A stretch of 64,000 bases of DNA, taken from contig JAPYMA010001222.1 in assembly GCA_035041965.1 (NCBI GenBank), forward strand, positions 52,956 through 116,955, in the 5' to 3' direction. The position numbers and the translations under genes were made by a program. The notes beneath the pieces were generated by a model. The model ran no database searches. It was not told where the DNA came from and was given only the letters and a program-made list of their open reading frames with translations. Positions 12,891 to 26,303 of this stretch are shown here, one piece after another (positions within the stretch are counted from its first letter, which is position 1; the number at the start of each line of letters is the position of its first letter). The stretch comes from Anisakis pegreffii. Taxonomy: Eukaryota; Nematoda; Chromadorea; Rhabditida; Anisakidae.

Positions 12891-12942
12891 TATGATAACA
12901 AGCAAATATTTGCTTGTATGATAACAAGCAAATATTTGCTTG
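12891..12942. repeat. Exact 26-bp tandem duplication with a palindromic core
   Basis: Two identical 26-bp units, 12891-12916 and 12917-12942. Each contains the palindrome ACAAGCAAATATTTGCTTGT, so the pair could form two hairpins. Confidence 0.8.
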
Positions 12943-15499
12943 TAGCTATATTTGCTCGCTATATTTTGTTGTATTTTCACTTTGATCATGATAACTTCAT
13001 GTTTGGTGTTATGATGCACCATAAGTGATTACTGTTCAATGAACCCTTTGATGATATTCTTATATGTGGTATATTCTTTGCAATGTTTTCTTTGAGTTTG
13101 ATTTGGTTTAAAAGCAACTTCTGTTTCAGAATTTGTCACTCTTTTAACATTTAGTCTCAGATTGTTCGAATGAAGTTTATTTGGTGATTGTTGTCAGTGA
13201 TTTGATCAAAGTGTAGAATAACGATGAAATTCGGTGTACGAGAGAGCATTTCACAAAAGTAGCGTGAATCAGATTGATTACCAAGAGCGAGTGTTGATAA
13301 TCGAGCGAGTGGTTACGAATCCACTTCGAGTGGCACATCATCAATTAGCATATCAATCCGATTAACATTATTCGGATTCAATTCATTCGTCATCATTCAA
13401 CTGAATATTCAACAGCAATTCCATCATACTAATTTCACAACCAAACGATTAGTCACATCGAATCGTTCGCTCATTCTCCTCTGCTTACTCCATATCCAAT
13501 GTGCATTTGCTCATTCACCTACCTATAAATACATCCATCCGCTCGTTGTTTTCTGCCACCTTCCAAACTGACAATTAGCTACTGCAATTTTGTATCAATA
13601 TTTGTGAGACCCTTCTAGGAACAGAACACTCTAATTTATGTTGATGCTGATAATTTCAACTTCGCCTTGATAAGACAAAATATTTCTGTTACCAAAACTG
13701 ACGGAGTTGCATTCAAAGGTTCTTCCGTGTATCTCGGATGCTTCCTGTGGTCATTGCGTTTGATGCTCATATCTTCAAAGCTGTAGGTTTCAGGCAACAT
13801 TTAATGAATTTTTCATCAGATCAATGAGGCATCTATTTGCTAATATCAGATCAGTTTTTGTTCTGCACTCGTCAATGAAGTTTCGAATAGTTTCAATCTC
13901 CATAATCCTATTAAGACTTTAGGTTTTAATTGGAATTCAAGTTTATGGTGGTGTTTTAAGGTTGCAAATATAGGGCTTGCTGCAAAAATCAACAGTATGA
14001 TATCCAGTGTAACTTTCTTCCTGTTCATTATCTGATTTGCAATTGCTGGTCGATGAAATGAATATCGGTAGAGCCGTTATTTTTCCCATGTTTTGCCTCA
14101 ATATAATAGCATGATTGCAAAAGTATTTCACTGCTGTCGCACAAAGTGGATGTATCATTTAGGTATGAAAAAGATTCTTTAGGAATATGGTCATTTGAAA
14201 AGAAAAGATTCTTAAAAATTTGGATTACTCAGTCGCAATCGTAGCTGTCAAGTATCACGTGTTCTCTTCGTTAGATGTCACATGATTGAGCTACTGTCAC
14301 TCACTTATTCATTGTTATTGGCACGAGTGGTTTGATGGTGTTTTACCACAATGACTCCTGAACAATCCCTTCTTCATCAGATTTCGTGAGCATGAAAATT
14401 AATTTCCACGTTGTGCAGCTAAGTGGATGTGCTTTCCACATCAGCACGTCTGCGTTTATAAAACGTTTCTGCATAACTAATCTTGTTTTGAAGTTACATG
14501 AATGAGCTCAACGATTCAAACCGACCTTGATACTGTTATTGATTAAATAAGATTAAGATCCGTTTTCATGCCTAGTGGATTTCTCCTTGGATGATTGTCT
14601 TGTTGCGTCAACAATTTGTATCAGTCGTTTCGTTTCTTCGAATAATGCATGTGAATGCAAGTGTCAGTACAATCTGAACTGAGCGCTTAGAGAAGAACAC
14701 ATGGTGAAGTGCATTTAATAAAACGAGCTGAAATTTTTTGCACTTTTCTCATACTGAACTTCACATGTATTTTTTTACTTCCCACGGCGTTGTTTATCTC
14801 AACTTGAATTGTTTTAAGGACGCAGAAGCTAAAATTCAATGCGCGATAAAATCTTGGTAGTGCTTGGGTATCAGCGTCTGCAAAGTAATGTTGGATACAT
14901 TATCACCATTCAAAACCAATTGATTATCTTATTTCGCGCTGCCAGTGAGTCCATCGTAGACCAATAAAGCATGTATTCACCTATTATCCTTGTGTTGCAT
15001 TTAGACCGCTATTAGAAGGCAACCAGAATCTCTTCATAGTAAGGGAATTTTTGTTGGGGAACCTGTGAAGTCCCCTTTCTCTTCTCGGAGGGATCCAGGA
15101 AAAAGTACGCAAAATTTGCTTCAGCTTGGGAAACTCGTACGGTATAACATCCTTCCCTCCTGCAAAAGCTCTCCTGCTTATCATCTCTGAATATGGCGAG
15201 TTAAAATTTTATATTAACTTTTTTATTGTTCCTTCAACCATTGCAATAGTCGATCAGTTTTGCAGTATTATTTCTCATAGAGGAAAACTGCAAGTGATGG
15301 GAATGTGAAATTGTTTATGAACATTATGAATTTTTGTTAAGGTGCTCGTCGGTTTTTCAATTACCATATTCAATTACTTGGCAGACAGATTTTACCTTAT
15401 GTTTCTTTTTGGTCATTCAGTTTGATGATTCTTTTCAATTACTATCAAATTCCTCCGTTTGTCCTATTTTGTCTGGTAGTCAGGGATTCTTAATTCGAG

Positions 15500-15790
15500 A
15501 AAAGTTGACGCAGCTCCGTATCTCTCAATTTTCGGCTCCGGCTCTGCGTTTTTTGGAAACTTTGCCTCTAGCTCCAGCTCCGACTTGGTGTTTTCGTAAT
15601 TTCTGCTCCAGCTCTGGCTTTGCGTTTTTGAACCTTCGGTTCAAGCTCCAGATTCGGTGCCGCATTTTTTTTTAAATTCAGCATCGGATCCGTATCCTTC
15701 AAGGCTTCGGTTTCGGCTTCAGCTCCGAAATTTCCTTTGCTGCGCTGCGAAGTTAAAAAAAATTTCTTGACTTCGGAGGTCAAGCAACAC
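15500..15790. repeat. Degenerate GCTCCGGCTCTGCGTTTT-type repeat
   Basis: The phrases GCTCCAGCTC, CTCTGCGTTTTT, TTCGGTTTCGGCTTC and CAGCTCCGAAATTT recur with variation, giving local C+G enrichment in A+T-rich DNA. It ends near CAACACTA, which resembles a hAT terminus, but no matching left end or target duplication was found. Open frames on both strands are artefacts. Confidence 0.5.
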
Positions 15791-16593
15791 TACCGTTGAA
15801 ACATCAATCTCCATTACATGCCTTCTCTGTTTTGTAATTCTCTCATAATGGATAACTGTGGACATACTGTAAATGTGGTGATGTCTGGGTCATGGTTTCA
15901 TTTTATGCACTTGTCTTTATCTATTTTGTTTTGGAAAAAACTCACAAGCATCTGAAAGAATCCCCATTTATATTTTCGTTTTCTCACGTTGATAATATCA
16001 ATAAGGAACATAATGCAAGATTAATTTGTTGAGCATGAAGAAATTATATAGGAATGAATCTTTAAACAAGCTCGTCGCACTTTCATCAAAATGTGCCACA
16101 ATTATTTGGTGTGCCACGATTAAAAATATTCGTCACCAATGCACTTATAGTTCAGCGATGTCTGATTATTAATATTTCAACGATCCTGATAAGCTTTACG
16201 TGACGTTATTCGGAGCAGCTCTTTTCAATATTATTCTGCAAATCATCTGCAAAACTTCGATACCTTTCTTCGAAGTGATTCCGAAAAAGACGCACGTGCG
16301 TTTTTTATGGGCAAATTTTCGCTGAAAGTCCATTTATCTACGTTTACAATCATCGTTCGACCGAATATTCTCCGAATACCATTCTCCAGTACCGTTATAT
16401 TATCAGCTTCCGTACTGTCATCTTTTTTAAATTTTGTGAATGACAATTAGTTTGAATACGATGGAAAGAAGATATGTATATATGCATGTGGTCAATATTT
16501 ATCGCTCGTTGCGTTAGTGCAATTGCATCCTATGATACCGTACATTCGACGATTCACTGTCGACAACATCGGTGAAATCTCAATTTTAGACGA

Positions 16594-19140
16594 ATGGAAA
16601 AGCTTCGCGAAGTAATAAGTGAACGTATTCACACAGAAAACGCGATTGTGCGGGAAATCCTTGCCGAATTTATTGGTACCTTCTTTTTATTGGTATGTCG
16701 ATGTTATATTATTCTCTTATTAATTCTTTCATATTCCTAATCCAAAAGTCAATATCCAAAAGGAGTGTGAGTATAATCTGTAGCTGACAAGAGCTTCTTC
16801 TAAAGAAGGACACGTAAGAACATATCAGAAATCTAAAGAATTTCTGAGACCTAAAGAAATTCCGAACATCATTGTTGATTTCAGTTTATTGGTACTGCGG
16901 CAAATGTACAGAATGTGTTGGGTGGTGGTAATATAACAAGTGCACATATTGCGTGGGGTATTGGATTCACGTTCGCCGTTTTTCTTGCTGCTAATGCTTC
17001 AGGTAACGATCGAGAATACTGCCTTTTAACTTCACGGATATGATCAGTTACTCTCCTTCAGGAGGTCATTTGAATCCGGCCATATCATTCGCTGCGTATC
17101 TGCTTGGCAACTTGAGCTTCTTTCGGTTCGTGATATATTCTCTTGTACAACTTCTTGGTGCTTTCTGCGGTGCGGCGATTACATTTGTTGGACACTACGG
17201 TGAGTCATATTCTCTCATCGGTACCACGGTTTTGGTGCCAATGATTCCTTCCCTTTCAACGAATTGCAACGTACTTTTCAATGCCCCATTCAGTTATTCG
17301 TAAGTAAAGTTGAATCTAGTATTCAGAAATGTCCAAAACCATTCTGCTGAGAATCTCATATTTTTGCGTCGTATATTGAAAAATACGATTTGGTGCATTT
17401 ATCCGCAACCACTGACTTCAGCTTTCACCTACTGTTTTGCGAATTTTCATCTAGTTTTCTTCCTCACAATTAGTACGCATCAGATTATTTTCATCCATTC
17501 TGAAGGATTGCTCTTCTGAGCTTTTTTTTCATAAATATCACTTCAATGATCCATCAGATAAACGTATTCATTAATAGGCGTATAGCTTTGCTAGATTTAG
17601 GTAGCATCCCCTTTCCCATATGTTGGCAGCAATAAAACGGTGGTTATTGTCGATTTATGATTTCTTGATTTTGCTATACCAATTCGGGGAACTTTTTGCT
17701 TATTCACATCTATACCCCTCTCACTCCTCCTCCCCTCTCTACCCTTCTCTTTTACTCTCTCAGTCTGTTCATCTCTCTCCGTTTCTACCGTATAGTGATC
17801 TCACTGTCTTCCTTCCATACAGTATGAAAACATTTCAATGGATGTTTTCTTGCCCACTGCCTGAATTATTGACGGTCCGATATGCAATTGCTGTATCGCC
17901 AGTCAAATTAGAATATGTTCAGATAATCTCAGTCATTCTTAGCCGAAAATTATATTTAAATATTTCGATGTTATTTTTCCTTCAGATATCAACTTCCTTT
18001 AAACTGTTTATGAATGAATTATTCCTTCCTGCATACGATGAGCACCAATGATTGTGTCAATCCCATTAATCGGATATCAAATATTTCAGATGATATCCAA
18101 AATTTTGATAGCGGTATTCGTTACGTTGTTGGCCTTAATGCAACTGCGGGTCTCTTCACCACTTTTCCTTCACCACACATGTCGGTTGTCGGAAGTCTTT
18201 TCGATCAGGTCATTTCAAAATCAGTCGATTACTTTTGTCTGAGGAGTAACTGAGTTCTTTTGTGTGAGGTTTTGCGTGATTGTCATTATCAGCTAAACAG
18301 AATTTTCCCGTAAAACGCAATTTGGCGATGATTCCATGAAATTTCACGCGTTGGAATTTAATTCATTGTTTTTTTCAAATGCATTTCCAATGGAACATGG
18401 ACTACAGTAATACGTTCTGACATGCTGTCTTCATTTGATGGTTGATGATGTATATTTTACAGATAATCGGAACTGCCATTCTTTCCGGAATGATTTGTTT
18501 GATAACGGATCGTCGTCAAAACATTCCGAATCCAATGCAGCCACTTTTGGCAGGTTTGGTGATGACAATGGTCGCAATGACCTACGGAACAAACGGAGGA
18601 TTCGCAATCAATCCAGCTCGTGACTTTGGACCACGTGTTTTTCTTCTTTGTGTGGGTTATGGATGGAGCGTATTCTCGTTAGTCCTTCTTGAATACTTCA
18701 TTCAAATTGCACACTTTGAACTAAGCATTTTACAACTCTACAAATTTGATGCAGCCATCTTCTACCAATATCATTCTGTTTTGAAACACTTTTCGTCTGT
18801 GGTCGATAGCACAATGTTTGATTAATTCGAGCATCAATCAATTTTGTTGTCTTGTTTCCATTCATTTTTAGCATATATTTTGCATTATTTCACCGGAATG
18901 GGAGGTATCGTTTAGTTTGTGGAGAGCAGTTAAGTTTAGCTCGTTCATTATAGGGCTTATGACTTCTACTTTTGGATTCCGATCGTAGGTCCGATGATTG
19001 GAGCATTGATCGGTGCGTGGCTCTACAAACTGTTCGTTGGTCTGCATGGCCTCGATGAACAACTGGATATCAGCACCGGACCACCTTATCCGAAGATTGA
19101 TAAGGGTTACCGAGTCAGTACCAATATTACTGTTATATGA
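16594..19140 (+). CDS. aqp: Aquaglyceroporin (MIP family water/glycerol channel)
   Basis: Six exons close in frame: 16594-16692, 16885-17002, 17062-17199, 18090-18208, 18463-18677, 18954-19140 (TGA). The product is 291 residues, the usual length of this family. It forms a six-helix channel for water and small polyols in the plasma membrane. The first NPA box is in GGHLNPAIS (split by the exon 2/3 junction), the second in FAINPARDFGPR. The Asp after NPAR marks the glycerol-conducting subfamily rather than a strict water channel. Other family marks are ILAEFIGTFFLL (helix 1), NATAGLFTTFPSPHMS and FWIPIVGPMIGALIGAWLY (helix 6). The start is the only ATG in frame before helix 1 and leaves a 20-residue cytoplasmic N-terminus. 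Intron 3 (890 bp) contains a CT-rich tract near 17700-17790. Several C. elegans aqp paralogues exist; orthology within them is not assigned. Confidence 0.93.
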
Positions 19141-21546
19141 TTTCAATTTCATTATGTCTTCCTAAACATTTCATTTTCTTCACTTGCATGTCACCGTTTC
19201 TGTTTTTCATATGACCTCCCTTTGAACATTCCTCTTTTGGTAAATTCAGTGGGACATTCATTGCCTATTGCAGACACTATAAAGCAACGTCATCTCGATC
19301 CTGCCAAACTTTCAATTTAATATCAAAAATAGTTGTTTAAAGTTTTCTTTATTCCGACGGCTTTAGCTGAATATTGAGAGGCTGGAAAACATATCATGGC
19401 GGGTACATCATGTTGACCTGGGCACACTCACGTCATCTAGAAATGGATTATTCTTCTTTGTTGATTTCGCTTGAGATAACGGTGAATCGTATGCTAGGTG
19501 TCCACTTCAGATAAATATTCAATTGAACACTCCGTCAGAGTGATCAAACATTTTGTTACAATTGACCAGAAAAGTCAGCGAAGTTTTGACGGATTTCGAA
19601 ATATTTTGGAGAGTTTTCGTAATGAACGCTTTTATTAATATGTGTAAATTTGCGAAGATATTTCTTCAACGCATACTATTAGGTGACTGCTGGCAACCAA
19701 ATGAAGTATTTGATTTATAATCGAACGTTGATCCCAGTTCTTTTTCTTTTGCGTTCAACTGAAGTTCTTCACTTTCGCTACTGATCCCAGTTCTTTTCTT
19801 CTAGTACCATTGAGCTAAGGTTTCTCCTACATTTCATTCTTTCTGAGAGAATTATAGTAGATCATGCATCTTCGATGGTGTTGGATGCCAAAAATAGGTT
19901 GAATTGATACGGAGAGCATCGTTTCATAAAGTGCTCTGTTTGCATTCAGACGTTCCGTAAAATACGCCTCTTTATTCGTCATGCTTTATGCGTGCAAAAG
20001 GTATTCTTTGTAAATCTTTCAATTGCTTCGATTTTCATGTTTCGTTATTTCCATTTTCTTCATGTCTCCAGTCAGGCACAGTGAACGGAATTTTTCATAT
20101 CACAAACTACAGACATGATTAGAGTCAATTCATTGAATTCTTCGTTGTGTCGATCTCTGCGAGAATTTCGTATGGGAGATCTCTTGTTGCTTGGATCGAA
20201 ACTTATGGAATTTATTGTATCATTTATGATGTAGTTGATTGTAACAAGGGAAGTGTTGTTTTTTTTAATAAAATGTTGCCACACTTTTCTCAAACCCAGT
20301 TGAAAGTTACGGTTGTGAAACGCTGAATAGTTTAGCTTCACACGAAAAGTCATACGCGATCGGTTTGTTGTTCTATTCCGTACATCTCCTCTGCTTCACA
20401 TCATCTTTGAATGCTTCCTTCGAATGCTTCCACTGTCTCTTTGCTCGGGTCAATTAAAATAATTGATGAACAATCAACCAATGAATATTATCACCGCGGA
20501 CTATAAGGGTTCATGTCATTTGCAGAACTTTGCGATTCCGTCGCATGCAAACAACTGGCTCCAAAATGAGACAAGTTTCGCGAGATAACAACTAGGAAAG
20601 AGCTGACCCGCGATGCGCTCGCGCCATCCTGGTCAAAGTGAGTGATCAGCGAATATCAAATCAACGTTCTTTTTCGGGTTGAGCTCCATATTATGACCCT
20701 CACTTCTCCATTTTCCGTTTTGATCCTATCACTTAACTTGAGCAGCTAACGAAACTTTTCGTCGTCAAACTTTTTCAAATGTCGTTGTTCTTCTTATGCA
20801 GTCTTGAAGTCTTTCTTTCCATTAGAACTACGATATGGCTCACTTCGTTTTCTCATAATTCGTCTTCACTTTTTTCATTCACCTCTTTTTGTTTGTTGAA
20901 CATATATTGTAAGTCTTGAAGAATGTCACAAACTCCATAATGATGTATCATATTGGATGTATTTATGAAGTTTGTAGTTTGTTACACATACAGATTGTGC
21001 CAACATAATACTACCTTTTATAATCAGTTAATGAATTCGTTCAGATTACTTGCTTTATCGCGTTGCCTCTTTTTTGATTACGTTAAATACATCACATTTA
21101 GATGTAAACATTTCGAGACTGAACCTAAAGATGAATAGATATGAGAGATGAAATGATTCATTGAATCTCTTCAATATTCGCAAGCATTAATGATTGTGCT
21201 TGAATTATCGTTGCTTCTATCGTCAATCAGATGAAAATTTCTTCAGTCGAATCTCGCTCTCACACACATTAAATTGATTCGGTGTAATTTTATTCTCGTT
21301 CATCAATACTTCCACTCAGTTCTCTTTGACTTCGTCAAAACAAATCTTTCGCTACAAATATAAAACGTTCTGGAAAGATAAATCATCTTCAATCAATGTT
21401 ATAAAGAACAAACCAGTATGAAACATTACTTGTTCATCTGAAATGAAACTCACCTATATGAACACATTAAGATCGTTGACTGCTTGAAGGACAAATCATC
21501 GACAGAAACAAGCTGTGTTATGCCTTCTTATGCGGTCAGTAAAACG
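19141..21546. other. Intergenic, no gene seen
   Basis: About 2.4 kb between the aquaporin and a candidate (-) gene. No exon pair with phase-compatible junctions was found on either strand. Confidence 0.45.
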
Positions 21547-22165
21547 TCACATTCTGGATTCACGCAGACGTGGCCTTCTTCTGAATAGGTGCATCACTTG
21601 TTCTCTTGATAAGAGTGTTGCTTCAGCTGTTTCAATTAAGCACCTTTGAGAACACATTGATCGATCGCACCAGCACTTTTCATTTTCATTGTTACACCAA
21701 CTCTGCACACCATAGTAGTAATGAATGCAGTGAGTAAGCTTTGTGAAATTCAACCAGTCTGCATAGTTATTCCTTTATTTGAGTTTCCACGTTCACTCCT
21801 AATACGAATGCCAACGTTTCGGCATATGCAGTGCACGTTTCTTACACAATTCACGTGTCGCAATATACGTTAACACCGAATATTAGGTTCAAAAGCTTGA
21901 TTGAACATGTTCAGAGACTGGAGTTTGAAGGTGTTTCGTTTGTTTTGGAACAAAAGTGATGACTGAATTGTCGTCGAATATCCAGAGGAGCACATTTCAA
22001 GTGCATCAGTTCTTGTTTCTTGTTGGGTAGTTGTTCTGCTGGGCATTTGTTGTGCTGCAATTAATATAACATTCACAACGCCTTTCTGAATCTCTGGCAG
22101 TCATTTTTGCACTGGGTGCAGATTACGATGATATAGTCAGTTTTTGTGCATACTGCTCGTTTTTG
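21547..22165 (-). CDS. Candidate cysteine-rich protein, 3' exons
   Basis: Reading down the - strand, exons 22165-22127, 22054-21919 and 21758-21547 (TGA) join in phase. The joined peptide has CTKTDYII, HNKCPAEQLPNKKQ, LKCAPLDIRRQFSHHFC, then WLNFTKLTHCIHYYYGVQSW and a tight cluster C-x7-C-W-C-x4-C-x3-C, ending in a basic tail RRRPRLRESRM. Even cysteine spacing suggests a disulfide-bonded extracellular domain, but no signal peptide is visible; it would lie upstream. The frame of the middle exon was chosen because only it joins both neighbours; another frame there is open longer. The first exon is the least certain: its open frame continues to about 22077 and upstream to about 22260. Family not recognised. 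Confidence 0.35.
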
Positions 22166-22251
22166 CTGAACGAAGTGCAGTATTGCTGCTAATTTTAAAC
22201 TTGCTAAAATATCGGATTCTCTCACACCCCGTGCGGCTTGCAAACTTTCAT

Positions 22252-22727
22252 ATGCCCGTTATTAGCTCGTCGAAAGACGCACCGAACCGAGTTCTCAGAA
22301 CCCAAGAACCCCGTTTCTTCCACTGCACATAACTTCAATACTGTAAAGATTGTCACCACTCTTTCACTCCACTTCGTCACGAAAATAACCTCTATTAAAA
22401 TCGACTATCACAGAAATATTTCAGGAAAATCGTACGAGCAGCCCCGAGAAGCTGATCGGTTACAACTCCTACGAGAGGTGAGGCACTCGACTCTAGAGGC
22501 TACAGATTATTCTGTTTTATTTCCTAATTGAACATCCCAACATTTCAAAATGCTATCAGATCAAAGATTCTCAAGATCTCTTAAGTCTGAATTGGCTGGG
22601 CACGGTATCTTTGACTGAGCCTCTTATTCGAAACATCTCCAACTTTGGCAGCTACTCAGTGTTTCATGATCAGGTACTTGAACTCCGACTCACTGATAAA
22701 ATCAGAGGAAGCGACGGAAATATTTGA
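22252..22727 (+). CDS. Candidate short protein, three exons
   Basis: Exons 22252-22312, 22425-22477 and 22560-22727 (TGA) join in phase to 93 residues. The two later exons look convincingly coding (YEQPREADRLQLLRE; IKDSQDLLSLNWLGTVSLTE; RNISNFGSYSVFHDQ) and have good acceptors (ATATTTCAG, GCTATCAG). The first exon, MPVISSSKDAPNRVLRTQEP, is less sure and lies opposite a - strand frame that could extend the cysteine-rich candidate. A GT after FHDQ (22674) could lead to another exon instead of the stop. No domain recognised. Confidence 0.35.
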
Positions 22728-25700
22728 CAAAATATGACACACTCGGAAGATAAACATAATACACAATGGGCAAGACTAAGCGTAACAATTCTGTGAGATT
22801 CAGCAGAGACATGCGATCGTTACAACAAAAATTACAGATTTGCGGCGTGAGGTTTCATGGAAGAGTACTGTAATCTTTTCGAAAATGTACTCAATGGAAA
22901 GGTATTTGTCGGTGATAAGCACATTTAAAATGAAGACTTTCCTGATCGCTCGAACCGTCAAAGTGAACATTTTTTGTTGTGAATTACTTAATGCATGTTC
23001 AAATGCGCTTCGAATCCTCCCTTCATACACAGAACGCAAATGTGACTAAAACGGGAATAACACCCTGCAAATATTAGACAAGAATACCTCAGTAATTATT
23101 CACCAGTGGTTTTTTGTTCTCCATTACCAGCTTATCCGGCCCTTTCTACAGAGTAATTTTCATATCACTCAATCATACTTATTTCGCCTCCCCGTACTTT
23201 TAAAATAATGATGCCAAAATGAATATCAATCATAAGTACGCAAACTTTATTCGGATATTTTTCATCTTTTACAGCATTCTTTTACTCATTGCCCATCAAT
23301 TTTAACCCAATATTTAAACACAAGTTTTCTTTTTTAGAAAAACCAATAAAAATGTATGTAACAAATGATTATAAACTGTTGTGTGTAATCATAACAGTCA
23401 TTCGTTAAAAATGTGATATTGTTCCTTGATTTTAATTCTGTTGAAATAAATTTCAAAAGTCGATAGAGTCGAGTGTTATCATCATCATTATCAAACATGG
23501 TCGATAGATAACATGACAATAACAGTAAATTAACAAATTAAACACCTATTTGGAACATAAGAGAAAAGAATCAAGAAAGGCTCCTTGAAGAATGAGCGTT
23601 AATGAATCATTTGAAAATGATTCGCAGTTACAAATGTAAAACGATGAATAAATAAAGCGAAATAAAACCGTAAGTATGATAGTTGAAAATGCAATAATTT
23701 ACAATCATCCAATTACATTTAAAATCAAAACTGATGATAAATTAAACAATCGAGCAATTTAAGCAACACACAATAACTCTGCAAAACAAAGCAATCTGTG
23801 CGATATCCCATTTCGTAGCCTCAAAAACCCGATTTTTGCCAAATTTCTGCTGAATGTGTTCAAATAACTATTCCTTTGAAGGAATATAGAAAGAAACGAA
23901 CACAACTGAATACAACCTAACAGAAACACTATAACAATATGAACAAAAGCTCATGATGAAATACAATATCAGATTGCAACATATTAATAATACAATTCAC
24001 GTTAACGACGTTTTATCATCAAAACATCATCAGAAGCACTTCTGCCATAACTGAACAAAACTTGGAAGGAATAATCCACTGTAACATTGAAAATTTGAGA
24101 ATTACATCTGTATATAAACATTTTTAAAAAACATTTCAATTCCGTTAAATTGTTCAAACCTCTGCAATTTCTCAACTCCAGTAACTTAATATTGTTAAAC
24201 TTCAAGAAATGATACTCAGTTGCTGAATCTGAACCACATATGCTATTATACAAGTCACAAGTTGTTCATTAAATGCTGAACAATCATCACAACACTGAAT
24301 ATTGATTAAGTAAAAATTTTCACAATCACCGAATCAGATCCACTTGACAAAATCAAAACAGCTAAAACAATCAGCTGCTACCAGTTCGGCTGATACTTAG
24401 CAAGTGAAGAGTTCGGTACGAAACGACACCAACTGATGTCGAGATCATTTTGAACGTATGACATCGGTATCAACATAACAATTCCACCGACTGTTATCAG
24501 TATCAATGTCCACAGCCAAAACCTAATCAATCCCAAACGACAGCACAAATGCCACTGTAAGCAATACGCCCATATAACATTTGTCCAAAACAACAGAACG
24601 TCCAAAAAGACTGTACATCTGAAATTGAACTATACATAAACTCAACAGAACCTCCTTGCTTACCAGCATAAAAAGGTCACTTCCAATGATAGACATCATT
24701 GTGCTTTAGCAACGAGCTAGTTCAAATCATTCCACGGTTACGCTGAATAAACTAACGGCATAAACAGCACCTTAAAGCATAAAGCATAAATCTTCACTAA
24801 TCATTATATGCAAATTGCAATAAATAACAACATTGCAATTAAGTTTACAGCTATTCCTCTTTTTAATCAGTGAATTGCTGTTCAAAACACTTTTAGTAGA
24901 AGCGTTTGGATGTGCGAAATAAAAAAGCAATTAGTGGAAAATGAACAGTTGAGTGATGCAAGCTATTGCATATTCAAAGAATGCGAACAAACTGAACAAC
25001 ACATTCGATTGATGAAAATTCATTGTAACAAACAATTTGAATAAGACGCACTTAAGATCATTCATTATTCACACCCACTTCAAAAACGTCCAAAATAAAT
25101 ATCCAGCAAACAATTTGATGTGATTTTGCTAAAATGCCAAACATTCCATTCTCGGAAACGACGATATATTACTGCTACGCTATATCTGAAAGTGGAGATG
25201 AACTCTTCCAAGAGCAATTACTATCACAACCACATATTTTCTTTTATGGTAGCTGATTTCTCAATGGTTAGTGCTGTCGATAACTATGAATTCCCATTGA
25301 TACAATAGACTTCTGAATACTGGCGTTTCTACCAACAAATGTAAAGCTTTAAAAGCAAATAAAAAAATTTTTTCTAACGAAGGAATGAAATAAATTTGTC
25401 TTTCGCTCTTCGTAATGTCGCTTACATATTAAAAATATATTTCAACATACACTCTATTACCATACTTTCGACAATCAATGTTGTGATCTAGCAGATGCAA
25501 AGATTGCACAGGCAGATATGAGACTACTAATAACTATTTGTCCATAATTACTGTACGATAATCTAACCAAATACCATCTAGAATTCTGTCCTTCATTTCA
25601 TTAGTGGTTAAGAGATGAGTAATACCAAAAAAAGTTTTACATATGAGCATTTGAAAGGACATTTTCGCGTGCGCCTACAGAAGCAAAAAAAGCATTTTAT

Positions 25701-26303
25701 GCAAGAAGGCAAATAAAAACGAGTTTACTACGGGACAAATCGTGACGCGAGGTTATTAATTTAAAAAATTCACAAAATAATAAGTAAGAATCATTGGAAC
25801 ATAAGAAGCACTGCGCGGCCGATGTACTAAGAAGGAAAAAGACTGTGCAACCGAATAGATATTCGCGTAAGTATTTTTATAAATCTTAACAAATACAACC
25901 CAACGACGCCAAACCACTAAGAAATCAGTGGCCATAATGCCTATAACTTTACAAAAAAATTTCAAACCTAAAAAGCATCAGTAGTCCTGGATTATCGAAG
26001 GCGTTTTGCCCTGGTTTGAGCCATTTGAATTGAGCCGGTATAAACGTTTTACGAATGTTACCAACCAAAATAGCAAAGGACGTCATCATACGTAATAACT
26101 GCAGTAATAACTCGATAGCACTCGAGATTGTTCTTTCTCTGGAATACGATTTACGAAATTATTTAACAACAACACTTCTGGAGAGCTGTATTTCAGTGAA
26201 AAGAAAATATAATTAACATATTAAAATTCTTGAATCACACTAATTACATTGAATAACAATCCCTTAAATTTTGCATCCTAACTTATGAGAATCCCTCAAT
26301 CCT
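22728..26303. other. No firm gene; hydrophobic open frames only
   Basis: The stretch is very A+T-rich. A - strand frame at 24378-24605 encodes two hydrophobic segments and ends WCRFVPNSSLAKYQPNW, but no upstream exon joins it in phase: the nearby donor at about 24664 would create a stop. Opposing frames at 22800-23049 are equally open and cannot be told apart. Nothing else seen. Confidence 0.35.

Larger units (their letters stand above)
11719..16593. other. Gene-poor region before the aquaporin
   Basis: Nearly 4.9 kb without a supported exon on either strand. It holds a 26-bp tandem duplication (12891-12942) and a degenerate CTCCGG-type repeat (15500-15790). The last few hundred bases should hold the aquaporin promoter; no TATA-like or other motif stood out. 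Confidence 0.4.

Noticed and set aside
15334..15783. Open frames of 71-113 codons
   Set aside because: They read through the degenerate CTCCGG-type repeat; Ser/Pro/Leu bias follows the repeat unit.
22082..22165. Longer version of the first cysteine-rich exon ending at a GC donor
   Set aside because: It would leave an intron of only 27 bases, below a workable length; the GT donor at 22126 was preferred.
24378..24605. - strand frame with two membrane-like segments
   Set aside because: Protein-like ending, but the only nearby upstream exon would join with a stop codon; not enough to call a gene.
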